Positions 45,013 to 56,850 are shown, counted from the stretch's first letter. The stretch is DNA of 64,000 nucleotides from Bradyrhizobium elkanii USDA 76 (GCF_023278185.1 NZ_CP066356.1:5448001-5512000); one strand, 5' to 3'. The notes: generated from the sequence alone by a model not told the origin. Numbers and translations are program-made.

Positions 45013-47385
45013 ATGCAAGATCACACGCCGCCTGCCTCCCTCGAAAACGCTATCGCACTGCAAAAATACGGTGTCGGACAGCCTGTTCGACGAAAGGAGG
45101 ACGACACCCTGGTGCGCGGCAAGGGCAAATACACCGACGATTTCTCGCTGCCCGGCCAGGCGTACTGCTGGATGGTTCGCTCCTCGCATGCCCATGGACT
45201 CATCAAGGGGATCGATACCGCGGCCGCCAAGGCGATGCCGGGCGTGCTCGGGGTCTGGACCGGCGCCGACCTTGCGGCCGCCGGCTACAACCCCTTCACC
45301 TGCGGCCTGCCGCTGAAGAACCGTGACGGCTCGCCGCTCAAGCAGACCAACCGACCGGCGCTGGTGACCGACAAGGTGCGCTTCGTCGGCGATCCCGTCG
45401 CCTTCGTGGTCGCGGAGACCGCGGCGCAGGCGCGCGATGCCGCCGAGGCCGTCGAGGTCGATATCGAGCCGCTGCCGGCGGTGACGGACGCGGCCGAAGC
45501 CGCCAAGCCCGGCGCACCGCAGCTCTATGACGACATCCCCGATAACGTCGCGCTCGACTATCATTATGGCGACACCGCCAAGATCGAGGCGGCGTTCGCC
45601 GGCGCGGCGCACGTCACCAAGCTCGACATCGTCAACACCCGCGTCGCCGTGGTCTCGATGGAGCCGCGCGTCGCCCTCGCCCACTACGACAAGAAAACCG
45701 AGCGCTTCACGCTGCAGGTGCCGACCCAGGGCGTCTCCGGCAACAAGGCGATCCTGGCCCGCCTGCTCAACGTGCCCGCCGACAAGGTCCGCATCCTCAC
45801 CGGCAATGTCGGCGGCTCGTTCGGGATGAAGAACCTCAACTATCCCGAATACACCTGCATCGCGCATGCGGCGCGCGAGCTCGGCCGCCCGGTGAAGTGG
45901 CTGGACGAGCGCTCGACCAGCTTCCTCTCGGACAGCCAGGGCCGCGCACAGCTGATCCATGCCGAGCTCGCGCTCGATGCCGACGGCAAGTTCCTCGCGG
46001 TGCGGCTGTCCGGCTACGGCAATCTCGGCGCCTACATCACCGGCGTCGCGCCGGGCCCGCTGTCGCTCAACACCGGCAAGAACCTCGCCAGCGTCTATCG
46101 CACGCCGCTGCTCGGCGTCGACATCAAGACGGTCCTGACCAACACCACGCTGATGGGCGCCTATCGCGGCGCCGGCCGGCCGGAGGCCAACTACTACATG
46201 GAGCGGCTGATCGATGCTGCCGCCGACGAGATGGGCATCAACCGCTTCACGCTGCGCAAGCGCAACTTCATCAAGCCGTCGCAGCTGCCCTTCCCGGCGG
46301 CCTCCGGCGTCACCTATGACAGCGGCGATTTCGCCGCCGTGTTCCAGAAGGCGCTGGAGATCTCCGACTACGACAATTTCGCCAAACGCAAGAAGGAGAG
46401 CAAAAAGAGCGGCAAGCTGCGCGGCATCGCCGTCGGCTCCTATCTCGAGGTCACCGCGCCGCCGTCTGGCGAGCTCGGCAAGATCAGCTTCGAGCCCGAC
46501 GGCTCGGTGAAGCTCACCACCGGCACGCTGGATTACGGCCAGGGCCACGCCACCCCGTTCGCGCAGGTGCTGTCCGACCAGCTCGGGGTGCCCTTCGAGA
46601 AGATCACGCTCGAACAGGGCGACAGCGATCTCGTCCGCTTCGGCAACGGCACCGGCGGCTCGCGCTCGATCACCGCAACTGGCCAGGCGATCGTCGAGGC
46701 TTCCGCGCTCGTGGTCGAGAAGGGCAAGAAGGCCGCCGCGCACATGCTGGAGGCCTCCGAGGCCGACATCGAATTCGGCGCCGGCCGCTTCACCATCGCC
46801 GGCACCGACCGCTCGATCGGCATCATGGAGCTCGCCGAGCGGATGCGCGCCGGCAAGATGCCCGAGGGCACGCCGGAGACGCTCGACGTCGATCACGCCA
46901 CCAAGGAGACGGCGTCGACGTTCCCGAACGGCTGCCACGTCGCCGAGGTCGAGATCGATCCCGACACGGGCGTGACGCGGATCGTGCGCTACTCCGCGGT
47001 CAATGATTTCGGCGTCGTGGTCAATCCGATGATCGTCGCCGGCCAGCTGCACGGCGGCGTCGCGCAGGGCATCGGCCAGGCGCTAATGGAGGAAGTCAGC
47101 TACGACGCCTCCGGCCAGCCGATCACCGGCTCGTTCATGGACTACGCGCTGCCGCGTGCCGGCGACGTGCCGTCGATGCTGGTCGGCGATCATCCCTCGC
47201 CGGCGAAATCCAACCCGCTCGGCACCAAGGGCTGCGGCGAAGCCGGCTGCGCCGGCAGCCTCGTCTGCATCGTCAACGCCGTGGTCGACGCGCTGTCGGA
47301 CTACGGCATCAAGCACATCAACATGCCGCTGACGCCGGAACGCGTCTGGCGCGCGATCCAGGACGCCAAGGCGAAGGCGGCGTAG
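45013..47385 (+). CDS. CoxL-like molybdopterin-binding subunit (form II type)
   Basis: Starting at the ATG at 45013 ([14 protein letters not shown]), this is 790 residues, normal for large subunits of the xanthine dehydrogenase/CO dehydrogenase family. Motifs include [56 protein letters not shown] and [13 protein letters not shown] with the catalytic Glu. AYRGAGR is the form II (non-CO) type; form I CODH has AYRCSFR. It binds the molybdenum cofactor. No FAD (CoxM) or iron-sulfur (CoxS) subunit gene is adjacent, which is unusual. The substrate is unknown; CO oxidation is unlikely. Confidence 0.9.
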   Translation: MQDHTPPASLENAIALQKYGVGQPVRRKEDDTLVRGKGKYTDDFSLPGQAYCWMVRSSHAHGLIKGIDTAAAKAMPGVLGVWTGADLAAAGYNPFTCGLPLKNRDGSPLKQTNRPALVTDKVRFVGDPVAFVVAETAAQARDAAEAVEVDIEPLPAVTDAAEAAKPGAPQLYDDIPDNVALDYHYGDTAKIEAAFAGAAHVTKLDIVNTRVAVVSMEPRVALAHYDKKTERFTLQVPTQGVSGNKAILARLLNVPADKVRILTGNVGGSFGMKNLNYPEYTCIAHAARELGRPVKWLDERSTSFLSDSQGRAQLIHAELALDADGKFLAVRLSGYGNLGAYITGVAPGPLSLNTGKNLASVYRTPLLGVDIKTVLTNTTLMGAYRGAGRPEANYYMERLIDAAADEMGINRFTLRKRNFIKPSQLPFPAASGVTYDSGDFAAVFQKALEISDYDNFAKRKKESKKSGKLRGIAVGSYLEVTAPPSGELGKISFEPDGSVKLTTGTLDYGQGHATPFAQVLSDQLGVPFEKITLEQGDSDLVRFGNGTGGSRSITATGQAIVEASALVVEKGKKAAAHMLEASEADIEFGAGRFTIAGTDRSIGIMELAERMRAGKMPEGTPETLDVDHATKETASTFPNGCHVAEVEIDPDTGVTRIVRYSAVNDFGVVVNPMIVAGQLHGGVAQGIGQALMEEVSYDASGQPITGSFMDYALPRAGDVPSMLVGDHPSPAKSNPLGTKGCGEAGCAGSLVCIVNAVVDALSDYGIKHINMPLTPERVWRAIQDAKAKAA

Positions 47386-47415
47386 GGGCTGCCTTGCCGT
47401 AACCACAAACACAGG

Positions 47416-47519
47416 TGTCATCGCCCGCGAAAGCGGGCGATCCAGTATTCCAGAGACGTCAGCGATAGAACCGAGGAGCCGCGGCGTACTGGATCCCCCG
47501 CTTTCGCGGGGGATGACAG
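47416..47519. terminator. Long imperfect hairpin between convergent genes
   Basis: Arms at 47416-47447 and 47488-47519 pair with about two mismatches over 32 bases; the centre of each arm is GCGAAAGCGGG/CCCGCTTTCGC. The element is a dispersed palindromic type and may act as a terminator for both neighbours. Confidence 0.6.
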
Positions 47520-47567
47520 TTGCGCGCGTCGATGGACTGCCCGGTTAATGCCGGCAGCGTCGTCGAC

Positions 47568-48371
47568 CTACGCCGCGGCCTGCTCGCGCGGCTGGGTGAT
47601 CGCGATGTGCCAGCAATGCGCGAGCGGCACACCGTTGCCGAGCACCAGCGCGTCGAGCTCGACGAAGCGGTGGCCCTTCTTGTCGTAATTGCCGGTCACC
47701 TTGGCGCGCGCGGTCAGCTCGTCGCCGATCTTGCCGGCCGACAACAGCTGCATGCGGGTGCCGACATGGATCCAGGGCCCGAGGATCGCATTGTCGACCA
47801 GGACCTTGTTCATCACCCGCGGCAGCAGGCCGGGATGGCCGAGCCCTTCGCGCAGGTAGATCGGGTCGGTCTCCCTGATGTCGGCGAGATATTCCTTCGC
47901 GGCATCGCCGGACCAGTCGCGCGGGATGGTGCCGAGCCACTTGCCCTCTTCATAGGACGACGCGCTGACCGGCTTGCGCTCGGCGACCGCGGCAACCTGT
48001 TTGTAGTCGTCGAGCACGAATTTCGGCGCTGAAGTCGGCAGCGAGGCGGTGCCGGTGGCGCAGAGCTCGCCGCGGCTGTGGAGCTCGATCGTGAGCCCGT
48101 TGCCGGTCTCCTGGCCGGTCAATTCCGCGATCTCGCCGTCATAGACCGGCTTGACGAAGCGCGCCTCGATCAGGCCGCGCGCGAGAAAATCGCGGCCCCA
48201 TTTCTCGACCGGCAGGTGCATCATGTAGGCCATCACGTCGACGCCGGGCACCAGCCCGCCGGAAAAGCCGAACTTCCGCGCCACCGTGTCGTCGTGGATC
48301 TTGTTCTCCGAGAGCTTTGACGTGTTGTAGGCCGAGACGCGGTAGGTCAGCGAAGCCGTCTTCGAATCCAT
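47568..48371 (-). CDS. MaoC-like hotdog-fold protein
   Basis: The ATG at 48371 ([15 protein letters not shown]) gives 267 residues. An N-terminal segment, [37 protein letters not shown], is a MaoC-like hotdog start with the hydratase-type loop altered (FSGGLVPG). A second hotdog-like half is seen in [41 protein letters not shown]. It could be an acyl-CoA or acyl-ACP hydratase or thioesterase-like protein; no catalytic residues can be assigned. Its neighbours give no function. Confidence 0.75.
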   Translation of the reverse strand: MDSKTASLTYRVSAYNTSKLSENKIHDDTVARKFGFSGGLVPGVDVMAYMMHLPVEKWGRDFLARGLIEARFVKPVYDGEIAELTGQETGNGLTIELHSRGELCATGTASLPTSAPKFVLDDYKQVAAVAERKPVSASSYEEGKWLGTIPRDWSGDAAKEYLADIRETDPIYLREGLGHPGLLPRVMNKVLVDNAILGPWIHVGTRMQLLSAGKIGDELTARAKVTGNYDKKGHRFVELDALVLGNGVPLAHCWHIAITQPREQAAA

Positions 48372-48506
48372 GGGGTTTCCCCTTATTTCCGTTGTTTTTG
48401 TCGGGCAATCGTAGTCGAACCGGGCATCGTGACAAGCCTCTCGTTTTGCTCGCAATTTTCCGCCCGATGGAGTACACGCAGGCCGCGCCTGCCAACCCTG
48501 GAATCG

Positions 48507-49007
48507 ATGACTGAAACCCCTGCTCCCACCCGCATCTATGTCGACGCCGACGCCTGCCCGGTGAAGGACGAGATCTATCGCGTCGCGATCCGGCACGGCG
48601 TGCCCGTCAGCGTGGTCGCGGGCAATTTCATCCGCGTGCCGCAGGATCCGCTGATCGAGCGCATCGCCGCCGGTTCCGGCATGGATGCGGCCGACGACTG
48701 GATCGCGGAACGCGCGCGTGAGGGCGACATCGTGATCACGGCGGACATTCCGCTGGCGAGCCGCTGCGTCAAGGCCGGCGCCGACGTGATCGCGCCGAAC
48801 GGCAAGCCGTTCACCGAACAGTCGATCGGCATGACGCTCGCGGTGCGCAACCTGATGACCGATCTGCGCTCGTCGGGCGAGATCACCGGCGGGCCGAAAT
48901 CATACTCGCCGCGCGACCGCTCGACCTTCCTGTCGACGCTCGACCAGACCATCCGCCGCATCCAGCGCCGCCGCGCCGAGCAGGCGCCGGCGAGCCAGCA
49001 GGGTTAG
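48507..49007 (+). CDS. UPF0178/DUF188 (YaiI/YqxD) family protein
   Basis: The ATG at 48507 gives 166 residues. [24 protein letters not shown] is the family start, followed by [36 protein letters not shown]. The Asp residues resemble a PIN-like nuclease active site; the family is uncharacterised. The ABC-F gene begins four bases after the stop, so the two are cotranscribed. Confidence 0.9.
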   Translation: MTETPAPTRIYVDADACPVKDEIYRVAIRHGVPVSVVAGNFIRVPQDPLIERIAAGSGMDAADDWIAERAREGDIVITADIPLASRCVKAGADVIAPNGKPFTEQSIGMTLAVRNLMTDLRSSGEITGGPKSYSPRDRSTFLSTLDQTIRRIQRRRAEQAPASQQG

Positions 49008-49011
49008 CGCG

Positions 49012-50829
<1,818 letters not shown>

Positions 50830-50857
50830 TTTGTAGGATCGGTAAGAAGGACAGACC

Positions 50858-51937
50858 ATGACCACGCCCCTCGCCGCCAAGATCGCCAAGGAATACGGCA
50901 CGCCCTGCGCCGTGATCGACATGGACCGGGTCGAGCGCAACATCGCGCGCATCCAGAAGGCCTGCGACGAGGCCGGCGTCGCCAACCGTCCGCACATCAA
51001 GACGCACAAGAACCCGATGCTGGCGCAGCTGCAGATCAAGGCCGGCGCCAAAGGCGTCACCTGCCAGAAGCTCGGCGAGGCCGAGATCATGGCGGATGCC
51101 GGCATCGACAACATCCTGATCAGCTACAATCTGCTCGGTGACGAGAAGATGGCGCGGCTCGGCGCGCTGCAAGGCAAGGCCAACGTCACCGTCGCCGCCG
51201 ACAATTCCGTCGTCGTCGGCGACCTGCCGAAGGCCGCAGCCGCCTCCGGCCGCCCGCTCACGGTTGTGGTCGAATGCGACACCGGCCGCAAGCGCGCCGG
51301 CGTCGAGACCCCGGCCGAGGCGATCGCGCTGGCGCGCGAGATCGCTGCCTCCAAGGGCCTCGCCTTCGCGGGCTTCATGCTGTACCCGACCGAGACCGGC
51401 TGGGCCGATGCGCAGAAATTCTACGACGAGGCGCTGGCCGGCGTTCGCGCTTACGGCCTCGATGCGACAATCGTCTCCACCGGCGGCACGCCGAACCTGA
51501 AGAACCTCGGTAAGCTGAAGGGCGGCACCGAGCACCGCTTCGGCACCTACATCTACAACGACCGCATGCAGGTCGCGGCCGGCGTCGCGACCTGGGACGA
51601 TTGCGCGCTGCACGTCTATTCCACCGTCGTCAGCCGCGCCGGCCCCGAGCGCGGCATCCTCGATGCCGGCTCCAAGACGCTGACCTCGGACACCGGCGGC
51701 CTCGAAGGCCACGGCCTGATCCTCGAACATCCCGAGGCCAGGATCGCGCGCTTCGCCGAGGAGCACGGCTTTCTCGATCTGTCCCGCAGCAACACGCGGC
51801 CCAATGTCGGCGACGTGGTGCGGGTCGTGCCCAATCATGTCTGCGTCGTCGTCAACATGATGGACGAGGTCGTGATGGTGCGCGGCGACGAGATCATCGG
51901 TGCGTTGCCGGTGACGGCGCGGGGCAAGCTGCGCTAG
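50858..51937 (+). CDS. D-threonine aldolase/D-serine dehydratase-family PLP enzyme
   Basis: A 359-residue protein with AAGGACAG before the ATG. The alanine-racemase-type barrel carries the PLP-lysine in RPHIKTHKNPML (Lys near residue 52). The metal-binding His and Cys/Asp region is VVPNHVCVVVNMMDEV. These enzymes act on D-threonine, 3-hydroxy-D-aspartate or D-serine, with a divalent ion. Which substrate is used is unknown. It follows the ABC-F gene after 28 bases. Confidence 0.9.
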   Translation: MTTPLAAKIAKEYGTPCAVIDMDRVERNIARIQKACDEAGVANRPHIKTHKNPMLAQLQIKAGAKGVTCQKLGEAEIMADAGIDNILISYNLLGDEKMARLGALQGKANVTVAADNSVVVGDLPKAAAASGRPLTVVVECDTGRKRAGVETPAEAIALAREIAASKGLAFAGFMLYPTETGWADAQKFYDEALAGVRAYGLDATIVSTGGTPNLKNLGKLKGGTEHRFGTYIYNDRMQVAAGVATWDDCALHVYSTVVSRAGPERGILDAGSKTLTSDTGGLEGHGLILEHPEARIARFAEEHGFLDLSRSNTRPNVGDVVRVVPNHVCVVVNMMDEVVMVRGDEIIGALPVTARGKLR

Positions 51938-51945
51938 CGCCCGCG

Positions 51946-52108
51946 CATCCTTCGAGGCTCCCCGAGCAGCGCAATTGCGCCGCTCGGCTCGCACCTCCAG
52001 CGACAAAGGCGAAGCCTTTGCGTGGGGATGACGCTCTCTCGACTGCCCGATCACGCTCTCTCTGAGCCGTCACCCCGAGGTGCGAGCGGAGCGAGCCTCG
52101 AAGGGCGG
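51946..52108. repeat. TCTCGAAGG-family repeat cluster
   Basis: CATCCTTCGAGGCTC, CACCTCCAGCGACAAAGGCGAAGCC and GTCACCCCGAGGTGCGAGCG...GCCTCGAAGGGCGG are parts of the element family seen at 23611, 26151 and 59435, here in a rearranged order. It lies between convergent genes. Confidence 0.7.
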
Positions 52109-52143
52109 CGGCGGGCTAAAGGTCGCGAAGCACAGGAGCCTCG

Positions 52144-53046
52144 CTACCCATGCATCAGCGCCTGCAGCTCGCGGTCCAGCGCCGCGCGAAACACCTCGAT
52201 CGGCCGCGCCAGGCGGCCGGCCGGCGGGCGATGCACGATCCAGGCACGCACCGCGGGATTGAAATCCGCGATCTTCACGGCCTTGAGCCGGCTGCGGATC
52301 GGGCTCCGCTTCAGCGCAACCGGCGTCACGAGGCCGATGCCGAGCCCGCGCGCCACCAGCGACAGGCGCAGCTCGCTGTCGAGCGCCTCGACGGCGATGT
52401 TGAACGGCAGATGCGCCGCATCGAAATGGCGCTTCAACGTCTGGCGGAAGCCGCAGCCGTCCTGGTTGATCACCCATCCGGTCCGCGACAGCCATTCGAG
52501 GTCGACTGACTTCGGCGTCTTCATGTCGCGCGCGACGACGAACACCACCGGCTGCGCGCCGAGATCGGAGGCCTCGAGATCGTCGGGCGGTGCGGTGCCG
52601 TCAGGAAGGCAGATCGCCGCCGCGTCGAGCTCGTTGCGGCTGACCCGCTCCATGTGGTTGGGCGACCAGCCCGAGACGACGCGCACCGCCAGCGCCGGAA
52701 ATTCGCCGCGCACCGCGTCGAGCGGACCGGTCAGCCCCGCCTCCGACAGAAACGGCGTCAGGCCGAGCCTGAACTCGCCGCGCACCGCGCCGTCATTGGC
52801 GACGCCTGACTTGAGGTCGTCGAGCATGCGCAGCAGCCGGCGGCCCTGCTCATAGGCCTCGATTCCGGCCGCAGTCGGCTTCAGCGGCTTGGAGAGCCGG
52901 TCGAGCAGCTGCGCGCCGAGCATCTCCTCGAGATTCTGGATCCGCCGCGTCACGCCGGGCTGGGTCAGGTTCAGCCGCGCCGAGGCCGCGACGATCGATC
53001 CGGTCTCCACCACGGCGACGAACGCGACGAGGTCATGGGTGTTCAT
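52144..53046 (-). CDS. LysR-family transcriptional regulator
   Basis: Starting at MNTHDLVAFVAVVETGSIV (ATG 53046; another ATG at 53052 adds two residues), 300 residues. Helix-turn-helix: GSIVAASARLNLTQPGVTRRIQNLEEMLGAQLLDR. Effector domain: RGEFRLGLTPFLSEAGL. It is divergent from an MFS gene at 53141 with a 94-base gap containing GCATA-T-TATGC (53088-53098), a candidate LysR site. It probably regulates the MFS exporter. Confidence 0.92.
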   Translation of the reverse strand: MNTHDLVAFVAVVETGSIVAASARLNLTQPGVTRRIQNLEEMLGAQLLDRLSKPLKPTAAGIEAYEQGRRLLRMLDDLKSGVANDGAVRGEFRLGLTPFLSEAGLTGPLDAVRGEFPALAVRVVSGWSPNHMERVSRNELDAAAICLPDGTAPPDDLEASDLGAQPVVFVVARDMKTPKSVDLEWLSRTGWVINQDGCGFRQTLKRHFDAAHLPFNIAVEALDSELRLSLVARGLGIGLVTPVALKRSPIRSRLKAVKIADFNPAVRAWIVHRPPAGRLARPIEVFRAALDRELQALMHG

Positions 53047-53087
53047 AAACATTCTCGCATATTCTTCATCATCTTATTTGAATTGTA

Positions 53088-53140
53088 GCATATTATGCCG
53101 ATCCCCTAAAGGGGGCCTCGCCACTCCATCGCGAGGCCCC
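53088..53140 (+). promoter_or_regulatory. LysR site and competing hairpins at the MFS start
   Basis: The palindrome GCATATTATGC (53088-53098) is a possible LysR site. CCCC (53103-53106) can pair with GGGG (53111-53114). GGGGCCTCGC (53112-53121) can pair with GCGAGGCCCC (53131-53140), which ends next to the ATG at 53141. The two share bases 53112-53114, so they exclude each other. No Shine-Dalgarno outside the stem is visible. Confidence 0.45.
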
Positions 53141-54358
53141 ATGACCATCTCCGAAGCCACCAAACTCTCCCCGGCGCGCACCGTCGCCGTGCGTCCCCTG
53201 ATCTGGATCGGCGCCATCACGACCGGCACCGTCGTCACCAATCTCTTTGCGCCACAAATCCTCGTCGGTCTGATGGGCCGCTCGCTCGGCATGACCGCGC
53301 TGCAAGCCGGCCTGATCTCGACGCTGACCCTGCTCGGCTACGCGCTCGGACTGCTGCTGCTGGTGCCGCTGGTCGACCTCGTCGAGAACAAGCGGCTGAT
53401 CCTGCGGACGCTGGCCTGCGCCATCGTCGCGGCGATCGGCACCGCGATGGCGCCGACGCCGCTGATCCTGCTCGCCGCCACCTTCGTCCTCGGCGCGTCG
53501 TGCGCCGCGATCCAGATGGTGGTACCGCTGGTGGCATCGATGGTGCCGCCGGAGCGCCGGGGACAGGCGATCGGCGATGTGATGAGCGGCCTGATGATCG
53601 GCATCCTGCTGTCGCGGCCGATGGCGAGCCTGATCGCGGACAGCTGGAACTGGCGCGGCTACTATGTCACCTCGGCGGTGCTGATGACGGTGCTCGCCGC
53701 AGCACTGGCGCGCACGCTGCCGACGCTGCAGCCGGCGGCGAAGGTCAGCTACGGCGCGTTGCTGCGTTCGTTCCCAAAACTGCTGCGCGAGGAGCCGGTG
53801 CTGCGCGTTCGGTCCTGGACCGCGGCGCTGGTGATGGCCTCGTTCACCGCGTTCTGGGCCGCCGTGGCGCTGCGCCTGCCGGATGCGCCGTTCCAGCTCG
53901 ACGCCGGGGGCATCGCGCTGTTCGCACTGATCGGCGTCGCCGGCGCTGTCGCGACACCGCTGGCCGGCCGCTGGGGCGACCGCGGCCTGGCGCGGCCGAT
54001 GCTGATCGGCTCGCACCTGCTGATATCGGCATCGCTCGCGCTATGCGCTTGGGCCGGCGTGATCGAATCCCGAATCGGGGCGCTGGTCGTGCTGAGCCTC
54101 GGCACCATCCTGCTCGATCTCGGCATCACCACCGACCAGACGCTCGGCCGCCGCGCCGTCAACCTGCTGCGCCCCGAGGCGCGCGGCCGGATCAACGGCC
54201 TGTTCGTGGCGCTGTTCTTCATCGGCGGCGCGGTCGGCGCGGCAGCGGCATCCGCGGCGTGGAGCTTTGGTGGCTGGACCGCGGTATGCGCAGTGGCCGC
54301 GACGTTCGGTGTGCTCGGCCTGATCACGGACATCGCCACGAAGACGGGATCGGAGTGA
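53141..54358 (+). CDS. MFS transporter
   Basis: The ATG at 53141 (MTISEATKLSPARTVAVRP) gives 405 residues with about twelve helices. The loop LVPLVDLVENKRLILR after helix 2 replaces the usual GxLxDrxGrr pattern; LLGYALGLLLLVPLVDL and LRPEARGRINGLFVALFFIGGAVGAAAAS match YNFM/DHA1-like exporters. It probably exports small molecules by proton exchange. The divergent LysR gene likely regulates it. A stable hairpin ends at the base before the start codon. The stop lies 13 bases before a long palindrome. Confidence 0.88.
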   Translation: MTISEATKLSPARTVAVRPLIWIGAITTGTVVTNLFAPQILVGLMGRSLGMTALQAGLISTLTLLGYALGLLLLVPLVDLVENKRLILRTLACAIVAAIGTAMAPTPLILLAATFVLGASCAAIQMVVPLVASMVPPERRGQAIGDVMSGLMIGILLSRPMASLIADSWNWRGYYVTSAVLMTVLAAALARTLPTLQPAAKVSYGALLRSFPKLLREEPVLRVRSWTAALVMASFTAFWAAVALRLPDAPFQLDAGGIALFALIGVAGAVATPLAGRWGDRGLARPMLIGSHLLISASLALCAWAGVIESRIGALVVLSLGTILLDLGITTDQTLGRRAVNLLRPEARGRINGLFVALFFIGGAVGAAAASAAWSFGGWTAVCAVAATFGVLGLITDIATKTGSE

Positions 54359-54370
54359 GTGGCATCGCGC

Positions 54371-54451
54371 AGGATGGGTAGAGCGCAGCGAAACCCATCA
54401 ACTTGTTTCCGCGAGGAGACATGATGGGTTTCGCTTCGCTCTACCCATCCT
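54371..54451. terminator. Long palindrome at convergent gene ends
   Basis: Thirty-base arms, starting AGGATGGGTAGAGCG (54371) and ending CGCTCTACCCATCCT (54451), pair with one mismatch. The right arm contains the stop codon of the flavoprotein gene (54441-54443), so its last residues are encoded by the repeat. It may act as a terminator for both genes. Confidence 0.65.
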
Positions 54452-55664
54452 GCGAATTAAGCCAATTCAACACACCCTTCCCGGCGGCGACGCCCGTTGC
54501 AAACGACGCCTGCAACAGATAGCCGCCGGTCGGCGCTTCCCAATCGAGCATCTCGCCGGCCGCGAAGACGCCGGGCAGCCGCCGCAGCATGAAATGCGCG
54601 TCGAGTTCGTCGAACCTGATCCCGCCGGCGCTCGAGATCGCGCGTGCGATCGGCGCCACGCCTGACACCTTGATCGGCACCGCATTGATCAGTTCGGCCA
54701 ATTCGGCCGGCGGCAGCGCGGCCAGCGACCGGCCGGAGGCGACTGCCGCCTCCTGCAACAAACCGATGCCGACCGGTGAGAGCTGCGCGGCCTTGCGCAG
54801 GAAATTGGAAAAGGATTGCTTGCCCTTCGGCGCCGACAGCCGCGCGACCAGTTCGTCGCCCGCAACATCGGGCCGCAACGCCACGCTGAGCATAGCCGTG
54901 CCGTTGGCGAGCACCGCCTCGCGCAATTCCGCCGACAATGCGTAGATCGCGCCGCCTTCGATGCCGGAGCGGGTGACGATGGCCTCGCCGCGCATCGTAT
55001 GCGAACCGATCGTGAGGTCGACGCCCTTGAGCGGCTGGCCCTCGAACCGGTCGCGGAAGATATTCGACCACGCAACCGTGAAGCCGGAATTGGCTGGCTT
55101 GATCGGCGTCACCGCAATGCCCTTCGCGGCAAGGATATCCGCCCAGGCGCCGTCGGAGCCGAGCCGGGGCCAGCTCGCGCCGCCGAGTGCCAGCACGGTC
55201 GCATCGGCATTGACTGTGCGCTGGCCGTCCTGCGTCTCGAACAGCAGTCCCCCCCGCGCGTCCCATCCAACCCAGCGATGCCGGAGTGCGAACGCGACGC
55301 CCGCGGCATCGAGCCGCCGTAGCCAGGCGCGCAGCAATGGCGATGCCTTGAACGCTTTTGGAAACACCCGGCCGCTGCTGCCGACAAAAGTCGGCTGCCC
55401 CAGCACGTCGCTCCAGGCGCGCAACGCGTCGGGTGGAAATGCCTCGACCGCAGCCTTCAGACGCAGCACCGCCTCGCGATAGCGCGCGAGGAAATCCGGC
55501 AGCGGCTCGGAGTGGGTGAGATTGAGCCCGCCACGGCCGGCCATCAGGAACTTGCGGCCGGCCGACGGCATCGCGTCGTAGACGGTGACCTGTGCGCCAC
55601 CTTGCGCGAGCACCTCCGCCGCCATCAGGCCGGCAGGTCCGGCTCCGATGACGGCGACGGTCAT
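54441..55664 (-). CDS. FAD-binding oxidoreductase of HI0933/TIGR03862 type
   Basis: The ATG at 55664 (MTVAVIGAGPAGLMAAEVL) gives 407 residues; a longer open frame to 56315 crosses the next gene in another frame and was rejected. The FAD loop is GAGPAGLMAAEVL, followed by PSAGRKFLMAGRGGLNLTHSE, a signature of the HI0933-like flavoproteins. LPGVFAAGEMLDWEAPTGGYLLQASFATG is the C-terminal FAD-contact region. The reaction is unknown. It begins two bases after the SDR stop, so they are coupled. Confidence 0.9.
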   Translation of the reverse strand: MTVAVIGAGPAGLMAAEVLAQGGAQVTVYDAMPSAGRKFLMAGRGGLNLTHSEPLPDFLARYREAVLRLKAAVEAFPPDALRAWSDVLGQPTFVGSSGRVFPKAFKASPLLRAWLRRLDAAGVAFALRHRWVGWDARGGLLFETQDGQRTVNADATVLALGGASWPRLGSDGAWADILAAKGIAVTPIKPANSGFTVAWSNIFRDRFEGQPLKGVDLTIGSHTMRGEAIVTRSGIEGGAIYALSAELREAVLANGTAMLSVALRPDVAGDELVARLSAPKGKQSFSNFLRKAAQLSPVGIGLLQEAAVASGRSLAALPPAELAELINAVPIKVSGVAPIARAISSAGGIRFDELDAHFMLRRLPGVFAAGEMLDWEAPTGGYLLQASFATGVAAGKGVLNWLNSQDG

Positions 55665-55666
55665 AC

Positions 55667-56584
55667 TCAGAGCTTGATCCCGGCCCGCGCAGCGGCCTGG
55701 GCGACATACTTCTGCGTCTGCTCGAACGCGCCCTGCAGCGCCTTCGCGGTCGACATGTCGCTGATCGCATTGAAGTGCGCGGCGACGCCGTCCGGCGTCC
55801 ATTCGGACTGCGGTAGGTTGACGCCTTCGGTCTCCAGCACGCGGATCACGGCAAACGAGCCGGCGCCGGCGCCCATGATGGTGCGGGTCGGTGCGTCCTC
55901 TGACAGCAGGAATTCGACCGCGGGCGTGATCGCTTCCGGCTTCATCAGCGCCAGCGCCTGCGGCGGCAGCAGTTCCTCGGTCATGCGGGTCGCAGCCGTC
56001 GGCGAGATGGTGTTGACCTTGATGTTGTTCTTGCGGCCCTCTTCGGCGAGCACGTTCATCAGGCCGACCATACCGGCCTTCGCCGCGCCGTAATTGGCCT
56101 GGCCGAAATTGCCGAACAGGCCGGACGACGAGGTGGTCAGCACGATGCGGCCGTAATTGCGCTCGCGCATGCCGGCCCACACCGCCTTGCAGCAGTAGAA
56201 GCTGCCGGTGAGATGCACGTCGAGCACCTTGGCCCAGTCGGCGACCTCGAGCTTGGCGAACGACTTGTCGCGCAGGATGCCGGCATTGGCGCACAACAGA
56301 TCGACGCTGCCCCACTCCTTGGTGGCGCGCTCGACCATCGCGGTGACCTGCTCGAAATTCGAGACGTCGGCACCGTCGGCCATCGCGGTGCCGCCGGCTT
56401 TCCGGATCTCCTCGACCACGGTCTCGGCCGGCGACAGCGAGCCGCCGGTGCCGTCGCGCGCGCCGCCGAAATCGTTGACCACGACCTTGGCGCCGCGGCT
56501 GGCGAGTCCCAGCGCATGCGCCCGTCCGAGACCATTGCCCGCGCCGGTGACGATAGCGACGCGTCCGTCAAACCTGATTGCCAT
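55667..56584 (-). CDS. SDR-family 3-hydroxyacyl-CoA dehydrogenase-like protein
   Basis: Starting at MAIRFDGRVAIVTGAGNGLGRAHAL (ATG 56584), 305 residues. The cofactor loop TGAGNGLG, ANAGILRD, catalytic TTSSSGLFG and YGAAKAG, and the insertion VVVNDFGGARDGTGGS before helix 3 match the hydroxysteroid/peroxisomal multifunctional enzyme type 2-like group. NAD-dependent oxidation of a 3-hydroxyacyl-CoA is likely. It lies with MaoC and an acyl-CoA ligase in a beta-oxidation-like cluster on the same strand. Confidence 0.9.
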   Translation of the reverse strand: MAIRFDGRVAIVTGAGNGLGRAHALGLASRGAKVVVNDFGGARDGTGGSLSPAETVVEEIRKAGGTAMADGADVSNFEQVTAMVERATKEWGSVDLLCANAGILRDKSFAKLEVADWAKVLDVHLTGSFYCCKAVWAGMRERNYGRIVLTTSSSGLFGNFGQANYGAAKAGMVGLMNVLAEEGRKNNIKVNTISPTAATRMTEELLPPQALALMKPEAITPAVEFLLSEDAPTRTIMGAGAGSFAVIRVLETEGVNLPQSEWTPDGVAAHFNAISDMSTAKALQGAFEQTQKYVAQAAARAGIKL

Positions 56585-56599
56585 GCTTGTCATTCCTGC

Positions 56600-56765
56600 T
56601 CTGACTTCCCTGCTCCCCTTGTGGGAGAAGGTGGCGCGCGCGAGCGCGCCGGATGAGGGGTTCCCTCCACGGATGAGCACGCGGAGAGAGACCCCTCACC
56701 CGGCTTCATCTCGCTCCGCTCGATTTCGCCCCCTCCCACAAGGGGAGAGGGTACATGCTCGAGCG
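56600..56765. repeat. Palindromic repeat cluster
   Basis: CTCCCCTTGTGGGAGAAGG...GATGAGGGG faces CCCCTCACCCGG...CCCTCCCACAAGGGGAG. The arms fold as a long stem around an A/T-poor loop. It lies between the SDR gene and a tiny membrane gene. Confidence 0.65.
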
Positions 56766-56850
56766 GCATGAAAAGGTTGGGGACTTTTGAGCAGCGATGG
56801 ATGGCCGGGTCAAGCCCGGCCGGGGCAGCGAGGCACGGCCACCGGGCGCG

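Noticed and set aside
45004..47052. A 682-codon open frame antisense to the CoxL-like gene
   Set aside because: It is a shadow frame of the high-GC gene: no start signals, composition rich in Arg/Ala/His, and the plus strand encodes a complete, well-recognised protein.
54441..56315. A 624-codon frame that could be read as a fusion of an unknown domain with the flavoprotein
   Set aside because: The extra N-terminal part overlaps the complete SDR gene in another frame. The flavoprotein's natural start with GAGPAG is at 55664.
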